Source: Halovibrio variabilis (GTDB lineage: Bacteria > Pseudomonadota > Gammaproteobacteria > Pseudomonadales > Halomonadaceae). From it: DNA of 64,000 nucleotides. This document shows positions 28,847-38,732 of the stretch, in pieces (within the stretch, counting starts at the first letter, position 1; the number at the start of each line of letters is the position of its first letter). The stretch spans positions 343,194 through 407,193 of the forward strand of contig NZ_BJXV01000002.1 in the NCBI RefSeq assembly GCF_007991175.1. The letters run 5' to 3'. The translations under genes were made by a program, and so were the position numbers. The notes beneath the pieces are model-generated. The model saw only the letters and a program-made list of their open reading frames with translations, was not told the origin of the DNA and ran no database searches.

Positions 28847-28880
28847 GATGAGTACTTGATGGAGTACTTGGAAAAGTACT
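28847..28880. repeat. Three AGTACT palindromes at 12-bp spacing in the lon leader
   Basis: AGTACT occurs at 28851-28856, 28863-28868 and 28875-28880, an exact 12-base period, 27-56 bases upstream of the lon ATG. The first two units share the longer unit GATG(G)AGTACTT. They may be regulator half-sites, a leader structure or simple slippage copies. Confidence 0.8.
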
Positions 28881-29016
28881 GCGCAGCCGTCAATACGCTA
28901 GATAGACAAACGTTAGCATTGAGTAGACTGCGGAGTAACACTTCACGTGCTGTACGTCGCCACTGGCTTCACATCAGCGTCCTGCAGTACGCTTTACAAC
29001 AACACGCTGCAATAAC

Positions 29017-29040
29017 AAGGGGCCGCCTAGGCGACCCCTT
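29017..29040. terminator. Hairpin downstream of clpX
   Basis: Arms AAGGGG and CCCCTT enclose CGCC-TA-GGCG with one C/A mismatch, about 50 bases past the clpX stop. No strong T-run follows on the minus strand, so it may be a weak terminator or a processing hairpin between clpX and lon. The rest of 28881-29090 shows no gene. Confidence 0.45.
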
Positions 29041-29090
29041 GATTTAGCGCAAGCGGTTGAAGCTGGGCCGCGGGACGCCTCGATTAGCCA

Positions 29091-30371
29091 CTAGCCATCA
29101 GTGCCGTCGACACGAGCTTCTTCCTGCTGGGAGTAGATCAGTATGGGCTCGCTCTCACCGGCAATGACGGAGGCATCAATGACGACCTTGGTAACGCCTT
29201 CAAGCGATGGAATCTCGTACATGGTATCCAGCAGCACTGACTCTAGAATAGAGCGCAGCCCGCGAGCCCCTGTTTTACGTTCCATGGCTTTCTCAGCCAC
29301 CGCACGCAGCGCTTCCTCTCTGAACTCAAGCGTCACATCTTCCATTTCAAACAGTTTAACGTACTGCTTGATCAGTGAGTTTTTGGGTTCGGTGAGAATC
29401 TGCACCAACGCGTCTTCGGTGAGCTCCATCAGCGTCGCAATGATCGGCAAACGACCTACAAATTCAGGAATTAAGCCAAATTTGACCAAGTCGTCGGGCT
29501 CAACATCGGCTAGCAGTTCGCCTACGCCACGCGAAGACTCTTTGCTTTTCACTGCCGCATTGAAACCGATGCCGCCTTTTTCAGCACGATCTCGAATAAC
29601 TTTATCAAGACCGGCAAAGGCACCGCCGACGATAAACAGGATATTAGCCGTATTAACCTGAACAAATTCCTGCTGCGGATGTTTGCGACCGCCTTGCGGC
29701 GGCACCGAAGCCGTGGTGCCTTCGATTAACTTCAGCAACGCTTGCTGCACGCCCTCACCCGACACATCACGAGTGATGGATGGATTATCAGATTTACGTG
29801 AAATCTTATCGATTTCATCAATATAAACAATCCCGCGCTCGGCTTTTTCGACGTCGTAATCGCACTTTTGCAACAGCTTTTGGATGATGTTTTCAACATC
29901 TTCACCGACATAGCCGGCTTCCGTCAGCGTGGTTGCATCAGCAATGGTAAAAGGTACATTCAACAGCCGTGCCATGGTCTCTGCCAATAGTGTTTTACCA
30001 CTACCGGTAGGACCAATCAGCAGAATATTGGATTTACCTAGCTCAACATCGCCGTCGCGTACATCCGTTTTCAGACGCTTGTAGTGGTTATACACCGCTA
30101 CAGAAAGCACCATTTTAGCGCGATCTTGTCCAATGACGTAGTCGTCTAACGTATAACGTATTTCGCGAGGCGTAGGTAAACGCTCCTCATCGCTCTCGGC
30201 ATCGGCTTCGAGAACTTCCTCGCGAATGATGTCATTGCATAAGTCGACACACTCATCGCAGATATAAACGGACGGGCCCGCAATCAGCTTACGTACTTCG
30301 TTTTGGTTTTTACCACAAAACGAGCAGTAAAGCAGTTTGCCACCTTCGTCCTTGCCTTTGCCGTCGGCCAT
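29091..30371 (-). CDS. clpX: ATP-dependent Clp protease ATP-binding subunit ClpX
   Basis: Hexameric AAA+ unfoldase of 426 aa that feeds substrates to ClpP. The N-terminal C4 zinc domain is complete ([13 protein letters not shown] and [10 protein letters not shown]). Walker A is [12 protein letters not shown], the pore loop is in GYVGEDVE and Walker B is [10 protein letters not shown]. Family-typical length and C-terminal domain. It follows clpP by 74 bases, in which there is a GC-rich hairpin (30391-30408). Confidence 0.97.
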   Translation of the reverse strand: MADGKGKDEGGKLLYCSFCGKNQNEVRKLIAGPSVYICDECVDLCNDIIREEVLEADAESDEERLPTPREIRYTLDDYVIGQDRAKMVLSVAVYNHYKRLKTDVRDGDVELGKSNILLIGPTGSGKTLLAETMARLLNVPFTIADATTLTEAGYVGEDVENIIQKLLQKCDYDVEKAERGIVYIDEIDKISRKSDNPSITRDVSGEGVQQALLKLIEGTTASVPPQGGRKHPQQEFVQVNTANILFIVGGAFAGLDKVIRDRAEKGGIGFNAAVKSKESSRGVGELLADVEPDDLVKFGLIPEFVGRLPIIATLMELTEDALVQILTEPKNSLIKQYVKLFEMEDVTLEFREEALRAVAEKAMERKTGARGLRSILESVLLDTMYEIPSLEGVTKVVIDASVIAGESEPILIYSQQEEARVDGTDG

Positions 30372-30390
30372 TCGTATACCTCTATCACTG

Positions 30391-30408
30391 CGGCGGCTTA
30401 CGCCGCCG
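30391..30408. other. GC-rich hairpin between clpP and clpX
   Basis: A perfect seven-base inverted repeat (CGGCGGC and GCCGCCG, loop TTAC) lies 20 bases before the clpX start on the minus-strand transcript. It has no T-run after it, so it is more likely an mRNA processing or stability element than a terminator. Confidence 0.5.
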
Positions 30409-30445
30409 GAAAAGCTCGTTAGAAAAGCAGAATCCTATTACGCTA

Positions 30446-31063
30446 TCAGGATGTAGGCCGCTTATCCAGCACTGCATCAATCAAGCCGTACTCTTTGGCC
30501 TGATTGGCGCTCATGAAATTATCCCGATCGGTATCACGCGAGACATCGTCAATGTCTTGGCCCGTGTGATGGGCAAGAATCTGATTCAGCTTCTCACGAA
30601 TACCCAGAATTTCACGGGTATGGATTTCAATATCCGATGCCTGACCCTGATAACCGCCTAGGGGCTGGTGGATCATGACCCGGGAATTGGGCAAACAGTA
30701 ACGCTTGTTCTCAGCGCCTGCGGTCAAGAGCAACGCGCCCATACTGGCCGCTTGGCCAATACACACGGTAGACACATCAGGTTTAATAAACTGCATGGTA
30801 TCGTAAATCGACATGCCCGCGCTCACCGAACCACCTGGTGAATTAATATACAGGTGAATATCTTTGTCCGGATTTTCCGACTCCAGGAACAGCATTTGCG
30901 CGACAATCAGATTTGCCGTGTAGTCTTCTACCGGCCCGACCAAAAAGATCACACGCTCTTTTAACAGGCGTGAGTAAATGTCGTAGGCTCTTTCCCCTTT
31001 GGCGCTTTGCTCAACCACCATGGGCACTAAACCGCCGGCGTTTTGAATATCAAACTCACTCAT
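30446..31063 (-). CDS. clpP: ATP-dependent Clp protease proteolytic subunit ClpP
   Basis: Serine peptidase of 205 aa forming the double-heptamer proteolytic chamber. Catalytic Ser in [11 protein letters not shown], His in [11 protein letters not shown] and Asp in [10 protein letters not shown]. The N-terminal residues before [22 protein letters not shown] are a short propeptide-like stretch. It follows tig and precedes clpX in the standard gammaproteobacterial order. Confidence 0.97.
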   Translation of the reverse strand: MSEFDIQNAGGLVPMVVEQSAKGERAYDIYSRLLKERVIFLVGPVEDYTANLIVAQMLFLESENPDKDIHLYINSPGGSVSAGMSIYDTMQFIKPDVSTVCIGQAASMGALLLTAGAENKRYCLPNSRVMIHQPLGGYQGQASDIEIHTREILGIREKLNQILAHHTGQDIDDVSRDTDRDNFMSANQAKEYGLIDAVLDKRPTS

Positions 31064-31094
31064 TCAGGTGATTCCTTGCGTCCGGGAAGGGAAA

Positions 31095-31118
31095 GGCGCA
31101 CCGACATAGAGGTGCGCC
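31095..31118. other. Hairpin between tig and clpP
   Basis: A perfect eight-base inverted repeat (GGCGCACC and GGTGCGCC, eight-base loop) lies 13 bases past the tig stop. On the minus strand it is followed by TTTCCCTTCCC, a weak U-tract. It could be a partial terminator that sets the tig to clpP transcript ratio. Confidence 0.55.
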
Positions 31119-31131
31119 ACGTTCCAGGGTG

Positions 31132-32484
31132 TTAGGCGCTAGCTTGCTCGCCTTCTTCAGCACCCTCATCTTGCTCTGCTTGCTGTTGCGCAGCGGCAAG
31201 GGCTTGCTGGTAAGACATTTCAATGTCTTTAATGTTCGTCTGCTCAAGCAATTTCGCCACTGCTTTCTCTTCAAGAATGGCAGATTTTACCTGAGTTTTT
31301 AACTCTTCATTACCCATGTAGTAGCTAACCACTTCATCAGGATCCTGGTACTGCTCAGCCAGCTCAGCCACCTTCGCTCTGATAGCATCATCGTCAGCAT
31401 CAAGCTCATTCGCCTTGATCACTTCGGCAAGTAGCAGGCCGACTTGAACGCGGCCTTTCGCCTGCTCTTCAAACAGCTCGTTAGGCAGTTGGCTGACGTC
31501 AAAATCTTCGCCTAAACCGAACTGCTGCGCTGCTTGGCGCTTCATGCCATCGGTTTCTTGCTGAACAAGCGCGCTTGGCACCGGAATCTCATTGACTTCT
31601 TTAAGCGCATCAAGCACTTGCTGCTTAACGCGATTATCAATCGCTTGCGCTGCTTCACGGGTCATGTTTTTCTTGATTTCAGCGCGGAATTTTTCCTGAT
31701 CGCCGTCTTCAACCCCAAAACGCTCGATAAACTCCGCGTCTACCTCGGGCAGCGTCTGGCGGCTAACCTTGTGCACCTTAACGTTGAAGGTCGCTTCTTT
31801 ACCGGCCAAATGTTCCGCCTGGTAATCATCCGGGAAGGTCACCTGAAGGCTTTTTTCATCACCGGCTTTAGCGCCAATCAACTGCTCTTCAAAGCCTGGG
31901 ATAAAGCTGTTGGAACCGATAACCAGCGAGTGGCCTTCAGCGCTGCCGCCTTCAAACGGCTCATCGTCAATATAGCCCTGGAAATCAATAGTGACTTGAT
32001 CACCATCGGCAGCAGCGGCGTCAACTTCTTCCCATGCTGCGTTTTGCTTACGCAACGTATCAATCATTTCTTCCACATCCGCGTCGCTAACGGCAACGAC
32101 CGGACGTTCGATATCCGTACCTTCGATGGAGGCCAGCTCGATCTGCGGGTAGATCTCCATTACCGCGACGAACTCTAAATCTTGGCCCGACTCATTGATC
32201 GATGGCTCGATTTTCGGGAAACCGGCAGGGTTCAGACCTTCTTCCGTGATCGCGCGCACATAGCGTTCACGCATTACTTCGCTGACGACTTCGTCGCGTG
32301 CATCTTGGCCGTAGCGCTGACGAACCACTGCCATCGGCACATGGCCCTGGCGAAAACCGTTCAAGCGAACATTCTTCGCGGTGTCTTTCAAGCGAGCATT
32401 AACGGCCTCGTCAATTTCGGCCGCCGGCACTTGAATAGTAATGCGGCGTTCGATCGGGGAGGTCGTCTCAACAGAAACTTGCAT
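31132..32484 (-). CDS. tig: Trigger factor
   Basis: Ribosome-bound chaperone and prolyl isomerase of 450 aa. The N-terminal ribosome-binding domain (1-115) carries the signature loop as GFRQGHVP, where the common form is GFRxGKxP, so Lys is replaced by His. The FKBP-like domain (about 160-240; DQVTIDFQGYIDDEPFEGG) and the C-terminal arms follow. The tail is acidic and Gln-rich. AGAGGA precedes the ATG. A well-formed promoter lies at 32544-32572. Confidence 0.96.
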   Translation of the reverse strand: MQVSVETTSPIERRITIQVPAAEIDEAVNARLKDTAKNVRLNGFRQGHVPMAVVRQRYGQDARDEVVSEVMRERYVRAITEEGLNPAGFPKIEPSINESGQDLEFVAVMEIYPQIELASIEGTDIERPVVAVSDADVEEMIDTLRKQNAAWEEVDAAAADGDQVTIDFQGYIDDEPFEGGSAEGHSLVIGSNSFIPGFEEQLIGAKAGDEKSLQVTFPDDYQAEHLAGKEATFNVKVHKVSRQTLPEVDAEFIERFGVEDGDQEKFRAEIKKNMTREAAQAIDNRVKQQVLDALKEVNEIPVPSALVQQETDGMKRQAAQQFGLGEDFDVSQLPNELFEEQAKGRVQVGLLLAEVIKANELDADDDAIRAKVAELAEQYQDPDEVVSYYMGNEELKTQVKSAILEEKAVAKLLEQTNIKDIEMSYQQALAAAQQQAEQDEGAEEGEQASA

Positions 32485-32543
32485 GAATTGTCCTCTAACG
32501 GCTGGGCGTTGTATTGATGGCGTGTAATAAGTTCAAGGGGGCA

Positions 32544-32572
32544 ATTTTAAGAACCCCAGCGCATGGTAGCAA
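32544..32572 (-). promoter_or_regulatory. Sigma-70 promoter of tig
   Basis: On the minus strand, -35 TTGCTA (32567-32572), a 17-base spacer and -10 TAAAAT (32544-32549) lie about 60 bases upstream of the tig start. The rest of the gap (32485-32741) holds no gene; I looked for the tRNA-Leu often found upstream of tig elsewhere and did not see one. Confidence 0.65.
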
Positions 32573-32741
32573 GCGCCATGCTCGCAACATGGGGGCAGCA
32601 AATGCAAAAACAAGCCAATACGCGAGCAATTAACCGCTCTAGGGCGTATTTATGATCATTATTAGCCCGATGTCACGTGATCGCTACTATTCTACTGCTT
32701 TGCTAAGCGTGCGGCGACTGTTCAATTTTCACCGCCAAACG

Positions 32742-33119
32742 CTAGTCGGTCTGGCGGGCACCTGTCCACCATAGGCTCAATGCGTGCATCAGTACCCCTA
32801 GGGTGGCGCCATGAGAAATAAACACCTGCCAGCTGATCCAATCCGTAAACAGCGCGTGCCAGCCCGCCATGACCAGCAGGCCTAACAGCATCATGACGAC
32901 TAGCCGCTTGAGCAAGCTAGGCAGCCTTTGGCGTGCTTCTGTCGACACCATACGCCACTGTATGGCCGCCGCTGAAGCAACCAGCACCAAGGCAATAACG
33001 ATCAACGTTTGGCGAGTTTCATGGCCACCGGCTATGTAGCGGGGCAGCGCTGCGAGCATCACCACGCACAAACCAAACGCCACGCTGATGCGCTCCGGCG
33101 AATAGGCAACTCGTTGCAT
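32742..33119 (-). CDS. Small membrane protein of unknown function
   Basis: A 125 aa protein that I do not recognise. It has about three to four hydrophobic segments (roughly residues 12-30, 37-55, 70-90 and 96-115) joined by short basic loops, so it is an inner-membrane protein. It begins three bases after the flavodoxin stop and probably shares its transcript. The base composition is like its neighbours. Confidence 0.65.
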   Translation of the reverse strand: MQRVAYSPERISVAFGLCVVMLAALPRYIAGGHETRQTLIVIALVLVASAAAIQWRMVSTEARQRLPSLLKRLVVMMLLGLLVMAGWHALFTDWISWQVFISHGATLGVLMHALSLWWTGARQTD

Positions 33120-33122
33120 TGT

Positions 33123-33584
33123 TTACGCCACCTTAAGTTGCTGACCCGCGATCCACTCTTCAACCCAGGGGATGGCAGCGTCATCGGCCATAAACGTTTC
33201 CATGGCGTCGACTTCCAGGCGCTCGCCTAGACGCGTTGCGCCGTGATCTTCCAATAGGGCATCTAATGCTCTTCCCGCGCCACAAAACGTGTCGCCATAC
33301 GAGCTATCGCCTAACGCAATCAGTCCATAGCGCAGCGAAGTAAGCGACGGGCTTTGTTCCCGCAAGCTACGCACGAAAGGTACAAAATTGCCGGGAAAGT
33401 CCCCGCTGCCGGTAGTCGAAACACAAAACAGTACCAAATCAGCGTCGCCGGTAATATCCGCAACCGATGGCTGCTCAAGTATGGCGACCGTGTAGCCCGC
33501 ATCCTCAAACTGAGGCTTCACCTGCTCGGCAACGTCTATCGCGCCGCCATACATCGTACCCACTAGAATATTTAGCTTTGGCAT
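33123..33584 (-). CDS. Flavodoxin, MioC-like
   Basis: FMN-binding electron carrier of 153 aa. The phosphate-binding loop is at the N-terminus (NILVGTMYGGAIDVAE), and the flavin-facing loops are in CVSTTGSGDFPGN and ALGDSSYGDTFCGAG. These resemble MioC and the flavodoxin domains of sulfite reductase. The ATG at 33584 is preferred because GGGGAG lies five bases before it; a GTG two codons upstream overlaps that site. Acidic overall, as expected for flavodoxins. Confidence 0.85.
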   Translation of the reverse strand: MPKLNILVGTMYGGAIDVAEQVKPQFEDAGYTVAILEQPSVADITGDADLVLFCVSTTGSGDFPGNFVPFVRSLREQSPSLTSLRYGLIALGDSSYGDTFCGAGRALDALLEDHGATRLGERLEVDAMETFMADDAAIPWVEEWIAGQQLKVA

Positions 33585-33727
33585 CGTCACTCCCCTGTCA
33601 AAGTGTCACAGTGCCAACCCGCAAGTCGACAAATACCCGATTAATTTGCTCAAATATTAACATGACTCGGTAGGATGGAACACGTCACTCGCAACGGGTG
33701 GCCAAGACGCAACGCTTAGGAGCACCT

Positions 33728-33934
33728 ATGCAGCAGATTTTTGAGGCCTGGATCACGCCGGTAATGATTGGCGGTTTAATGATATTTATGTGTTTTATTA
33801 TCTGGGACCTGGCCAAAAAGTCGAATGCCGGTAAGTTTGGCACCATTATGCTGTTCGTCGTACTGGGCGCGGGTATGCTGGGCTACGTCATCAAGGTGGT
33901 GATTACTTGGTTGATTGAAGGCAATGGCATGTAG
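33728..33934 (+). CDS. DUF2788 small membrane protein
   Basis: A 68 aa protein with two membrane segments (about residues 9-26 and 36-58) and a short basic loop between (DLAKKSNAGKFG), which fits the DUF2788 family. The ATG at 33728 has AGGAG upstream; ten further in-frame codons before it have no ribosome-binding site. The function is unknown. It stands alone, divergent from the flavodoxin gene, and ends before a bidirectional terminator. Confidence 0.8.
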   Translation: MQQIFEAWITPVMIGGLMIFMCFIIWDLAKKSNAGKFGTIMLFVVLGAGMLGYVIKVVITWLIEGNGM

Positions 33935-33960
33935 CGGGAGCGGCACAACCGGCTGACCAA

Positions 33961-33996
33961 AAAAGAAGGAGCACCCCAAGAGGCACTCCTTCTTTT
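33961..33996. terminator. Bidirectional terminator between the DUF2788 gene and ihfA
   Basis: An 11-base stem (33961-33971 with 33986-33996) includes an A-run at its base on the left and a T-run on the right, so it can act for both convergent genes. Confidence 0.82.
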
Positions 33997-34061
33997 ATAT
34001 AGTGTAAAACCGTTACTCGGCATGTCTTACTTGGTGGGTAAGTGCAATGCGCGGCACGCTA

Positions 34062-34358
34062 CTAACTGCCTGCATGGTTCTCCACTTGCTGCTTGAGCTT
34101 CTGGCCAGGCCGAAATGTCACCACACGGCGGGCGGAAATAGGAATTTCCTCGCCCGTTTTTGGGTTGCGGCCTGGACGTTCGCGCTTATCACGTAAATCA
34201 AAGTTACCGAAACCCGATAGCTTTACCTGCTCGTTCTCACGTAGACAGGCTCGAATCTCTTCGAAAAAAGCTTCGACCATGGCTTTCGCTTCCCGCTTGG
34301 ACAGGGCTAGCTCCGCATGTAAATGTTCAGCTAGCTCTGCTTTGGTCAACGCACCCAT
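34062..34358 (-). CDS. ihfA: Integration host factor subunit alpha
   Basis: DNA-bending nucleoid protein of 98 aa. The family motifs are [29 protein letters not shown] (quoted in overlapping parts: [24 protein letters not shown]) and [15 protein letters not shown]. The ATG at 34358 is certain because a perfect AAGGAGG lies six bases upstream; a TTG seven codons earlier is not the start. It is downstream of pheT, as in E. coli. Confidence 0.95.
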   Translation of the reverse strand: MGALTKAELAEHLHAELALSKREAKAMVEAFFEEIRACLRENEQVKLSGFGNFDLRDKRERPGRNPKTGEEIPISARRVVTFRPGQKLKQQVENHAGS

Positions 34359-34451
34359 AAGACCCCTCCTTGTAACCAACAGATTGCCAAGAACGTGATA
34401 AGCATTGTGACGCGGCTACAGCACTTAGGTAAGTCTTTATTTAGGTACTTT

Positions 34452-36833
34452 TTAGCCGCGCAGCTCAGCCTCCAGCTTGACACGCACTTGTGTCACGATT
34501 GAATCGACCAACTGATTGATTTCCTCATCGTTTAGCGTGCGCGATGGATGCTGCCAGGTCAAGCCCAATGCAATACTCTTGTGCCCTTCGGGTACGCCTT
34601 TACCTGAATAGACGTCAAATAGCTTGATGTCTTGCAGGTACGCCCCCGCCTGCTGCTTGGCACAATCCAGCAGCGCCTGCACAGGCGTCGCCTCCTCAAG
34701 TATAAACGCCAAATCGCGTCGCACCTCTGGAAAGCGCGAAAGCGGCTCGAAAGCCGGAATCTGGCCCTGGCTCAGGGCATCCAGGCGGACCTCAAACAGC
34801 ACGGCATCCATCTTTAAACCCAGCGTAGCACGCACCTGGGGGTGCAGGGTGCCAATCCAGCCTGCTGGCTCGTCGTTATGCAGTAACTGAGCACTTTGCC
34901 CTGGGTGAAGAGCAGGATGCTCAGCCGGCTCGAAGCGCCAGGCCTCGGCGTCGCCCCCCAACGCCAGCAAACTCTCCAGGTCGCCTTTCAGATCATAGAA
35001 GTCCACACGCTGCTTAGCCCCACTCCAGCCTTCAGCCTCGCGCGGACCACACACCAGCGCACCCAGCATGGGCACTTGTGATAGCGCGTCCAACTCGCCG
35101 TTAAAAACTAACCCGGTTTCAAACAGCCGCACGCGGGTTTGTTGACGATTGAGGTTGTACTCCATGGTGCGCACCAGGCCTGGAAACAGGCTTGCACGCA
35201 TCACCGACAAATCGGCGGAAATAGGGTTAGCCAGCACCGGCGAGACGGCTTCTGGCAACATGGCCGCTTGCAGTTCAGGGGCAACAAAGCTGTAGGTGAT
35301 CGCCTCTTGAAAACCACGGGCAACCATCTGACGGCGAAGCAGTGCCTGGGTAAGTGTCGCCTCGTCGGCAGAACGCAGCGCAAGCCGCGCTGCCGGACGC
35401 CGCACGGGTAAATTATTATAGCCGTGAACGCGGGCTACTTCTTCGATCAGGTCTTCTTCGATCGTCAGGTCAAAACGCCAGCTGGGTGCGGTGACTGCCC
35501 AACCGGCCTCCTGCACGCTGACGTCAAGCCCTAGGCGCTGCAAAATATCGGTCACATCATCGCTGTCGAGCGCCTTGGCAAGCGCTTTTTCTAAACGCGC
35601 ACTGCGCAACACAATCGAACGCTCCGCAGGCATATGTTCAGCACTTTGCGCTTCGACGACAGGCCCAGCCTGGCCGCCGCAGATATCCAACAAAAGCCGG
35701 GTGGCCCGCTCGACGGCAACGGGCGTTAACTGAGGATCAACACCGCGCTCGAAACGGTGCGAGGCATCGGTGTGCAAGCCGTAAGAACGCGCCTGACCGG
35801 CAATTGCGAGCGGGGTAAAAAACGCCGATTCAAGAAAAATAGTCTGCGTATTTTCATTGACGCCGGAGTTTTCACCGCCCATCACCCCTGCCATGGCGAG
35901 CGGGCCGGAATGATCAGCAATTACCAGAGTTTCCGGGCGTAGCGCGATATCACTACCGTCAAGCAGCGTTAAACGCTCGCCTGGCGTGGCCATGCGAACC
36001 ACCATGCCACCTTCTAGGTTGTCACGGTCAAAAGCATGCAGCGGCTGGCCTAGCTCCAGCATCACGTAGTTGGTAACGTCTACCACCGGGTCAATAGAGC
36101 GCACGCCGCTGCGGCGCAACCGCTCGACCATCCACAGCGGGGTATCGACGTTAACATTGACACCTTTGATAACGCGGCCGATATAACGCGGACACTGTTC
36201 GAGTGCTTCAATACTAACCTGAAAGCTGTCCTCAATTTCAGCAGCCACCGGCGCTATGGTGGGCCCATTGACCGGCAAACGGTTTAGCACACCCACTTCA
36301 CGTGCCAAGCCTTTAATGCTTAGGCAGTCGCCGCGATTGGGCGTCAGGTCGACCTCAATGGTCATGTCGTCAAGCTGCATGAACTGTCTGAAATCAACGC
36401 CCACCGGCGCTGACGCCGACAGCACCAAAATGCCCGGCGATACCTCCTCTTCAAGCCCCAGCTCGGAAGCTGAACAGATCATCCCGCGTGACTCGACGCC
36501 GCGCAGCTTGGCTTTTTTAATCTTGAAGTCGCCCGGCAGCACGCCACCCACCTGGGCAAAGGGAATTTTCTGACCGACAGCGACGTTGGGCGCCCCGCAA
36601 ACAACCTGCACAGGTTCGCCACTACCGTCGTCAACGCTACAGACATTGAGTTTATCGGCGTCAGGGTGCTTCTCTTTGCTCAGCACCTCTGCCACCACTA
36701 CGCCGCTGAAGGCGGCAGCCACTGGCTCAACGGCGTCGACTTCCAAGCCCGCCATGGTAATTTGGTCGGCAATTGCCTGGGTATCCAACTGCGGCGACAC
36801 CCACTCCCGCAGCCATTGTTCTGAAAATTTCAT
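34452..36833 (-). CDS. pheT: Phenylalanine-tRNA ligase beta subunit
   Basis: Beta subunit of the alpha2-beta2 enzyme, 793 aa, full length. The N-terminal tRNA-binding OB domain (KHPDADKLNVCSVDDG) is followed by the B3/B4 editing region, the B5 domain, the catalytic-like core (VHGYNNLPVRRP) and a C-terminal anticodon-recognition ferredoxin fold (FPEVRRDLAFILEE, LGLTWQHPSRTLNDEEI). It starts 26 bases after pheS, behind CAGGAAC. Confidence 0.96.
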   Translation of the reverse strand: MKFSEQWLREWVSPQLDTQAIADQITMAGLEVDAVEPVAAAFSGVVVAEVLSKEKHPDADKLNVCSVDDGSGEPVQVVCGAPNVAVGQKIPFAQVGGVLPGDFKIKKAKLRGVESRGMICSASELGLEEEVSPGILVLSASAPVGVDFRQFMQLDDMTIEVDLTPNRGDCLSIKGLAREVGVLNRLPVNGPTIAPVAAEIEDSFQVSIEALEQCPRYIGRVIKGVNVNVDTPLWMVERLRRSGVRSIDPVVDVTNYVMLELGQPLHAFDRDNLEGGMVVRMATPGERLTLLDGSDIALRPETLVIADHSGPLAMAGVMGGENSGVNENTQTIFLESAFFTPLAIAGQARSYGLHTDASHRFERGVDPQLTPVAVERATRLLLDICGGQAGPVVEAQSAEHMPAERSIVLRSARLEKALAKALDSDDVTDILQRLGLDVSVQEAGWAVTAPSWRFDLTIEEDLIEEVARVHGYNNLPVRRPAARLALRSADEATLTQALLRRQMVARGFQEAITYSFVAPELQAAMLPEAVSPVLANPISADLSVMRASLFPGLVRTMEYNLNRQQTRVRLFETGLVFNGELDALSQVPMLGALVCGPREAEGWSGAKQRVDFYDLKGDLESLLALGGDAEAWRFEPAEHPALHPGQSAQLLHNDEPAGWIGTLHPQVRATLGLKMDAVLFEVRLDALSQGQIPAFEPLSRFPEVRRDLAFILEEATPVQALLDCAKQQAGAYLQDIKLFDVYSGKGVPEGHKSIALGLTWQHPSRTLNDEEINQLVDSIVTQVRVKLEAELRG

Positions 36834-36859
36834 GGTTGTTCCTGTCTCCGACAGCGGGC

Positions 36860-37894
<1,035 letters not shown>

Positions 37895-37940
37895 TTAAGC
37901 GGCGTCCATCCATGAAGATGGCGTGGCACGTTGAAGGTAA

Positions 37941-37975
37941 CAAAAAACAGGGGAAGAGCGGCTGCTCTTCCCCTG
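37941..37975 (-). terminator. Strong terminator/attenuator between rplT and pheS
   Basis: A perfect 12-base stem (37948-37959 with 37964-37975, loop GGCT) is followed on the minus strand by six T (37947-37942). It lies 62 bases past the rplT stop and 68 bases before the pheS start, so it should end most infC-rpmI-rplT transcripts or attenuate pheST. Confidence 0.92.
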
Positions 37976-38037
37976 GATGGGTCACTCTGCAATGACCTCA
38001 GGTACGTTGCACGGGCATTAACCCAGCGCAAACTACC

Positions 38038-38391
38038 TTATTGGGCAGCCTTGGCTTTTTCCACGATGGCAGCAAATGCAGCCTTCTCGTGTACTGCCAA
38101 ATCGGCCAATACTTTACGGTCGATTTCGATACCGGCTTTCTTAAGACCGCCTACGAAGCGGCTGTAAGACATACCGTTGACGCGTGCACCGGCGTTAATA
38201 CGCTGGATCCATAGCGCACGGAACTGGCGCTTACGGTTACGGCGGTCACGGTAAGCGTACTGACCCGCTTTAATAACGGCTTGCTTGGCAACGCGGAAAA
38301 CACGCGAACGAGCTCCGTAGTAACCTTTAGCAAGTTTCAATACTTTTTTATGGCGACGACGTGCTACTACGCCACGTTTAACTCGAGTCAT
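38038..38391 (-). CDS. rplT: 50S ribosomal protein L20
   Basis: Ribosomal protein of 117 aa, highly basic in its N-terminal half ([20 protein letters not shown]) with the globular rRNA-binding C-terminus ([20 protein letters not shown]). In E. coli L20 represses its own operon by binding the mRNA upstream of rpmI; a hairpin at 38694-38711 is in the corresponding place. It follows rpmI after 64 bases. Confidence 0.98.
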   Translation of the reverse strand: MTRVKRGVVARRRHKKVLKLAKGYYGARSRVFRVAKQAVIKAGQYAYRDRRNRKRQFRALWIQRINAGARVNGMSYSRFVGGLKKAGIEIDRKVLADLAVHEKAAFAAIVEKAKAAQ

Positions 38392-38455
38392 AACACACTC
38401 CTGACTTTAAGGCTGAGGCACACAAAAGGGGCGCTCAGAAAAACGAAAACCCGAC

Positions 38456-38650
38456 TTATAGATTCGGCAGCATACGCTGGATGAGCGCTTTGTCAGATGC
38501 GTGAATCTGTTTCATACCACGCAGTTGACGCTTACGCTTGGTCGTTTTCTTGGTCAGGATGTGGCTACGGTGAGACTGCTTGTGCTTAAAGCCATTAGCA
38601 GTCTTTTTGAAGCGCTTCGCAGCGCCACTGTTACTTTTGATTTTCGGCAT
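38456..38650 (-). CDS. rpmI: 50S ribosomal protein L35
   Basis: Ribosomal protein of 64 aa, the standard length, very basic. The sequence [18 protein letters not shown] and the C-terminal LIQRMLPNL are diagnostic. It lies between infC and rplT in the conserved operon. Confidence 0.98.
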   Translation of the reverse strand: MPKIKSNSGAAKRFKKTANGFKHKQSHRSHILTKKTTKRKRQLRGMKQIHASDKALIQRMLPNL

Positions 38651-38693
38651 GAGAGATACTCCGCTCGATATTTTTTAGAAAACCCAGGGCCGA

Positions 38694-38711
38694 CCACCGG
38701 CTGTGCGGTGG
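38694..38711. promoter_or_regulatory. Hairpin in the infC-rpmI spacer
   Basis: Six-base arms CCACCG and CGGTGG with a six-base loop, extended by an outer GGGCC/GGCCC pairing, lie 44-61 bases before the rpmI start on the minus-strand mRNA. It may be part of the L20-binding autoregulatory structure or a transcription attenuator. The role is inferred from position only. Confidence 0.4.
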
Positions 38712-38732
38712 CCCGTTGACAACGCCGTTGGA

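Noticed and set aside
28825..28941. A 39-residue N-terminal extension of Lon
   Set aside because: It contains the repeated AGTACT DNA and no Lon similarity; the ATG at 28824 has its own ribosome-binding site and gives the usual N-terminus.
28825..29010. A sigma-32 heat-shock promoter for lon
   Set aside because: No CTTGAA-type -35 with a CCCCAT-like -10 at proper spacing was found by eye; a motif scan would be needed to exclude a degenerate one.
32485..32741. A tRNA gene upstream of tig
   Set aside because: A tRNA-Leu is often found there in other gammaproteobacteria, but no cloverleaf or terminal CCA pattern is visible.
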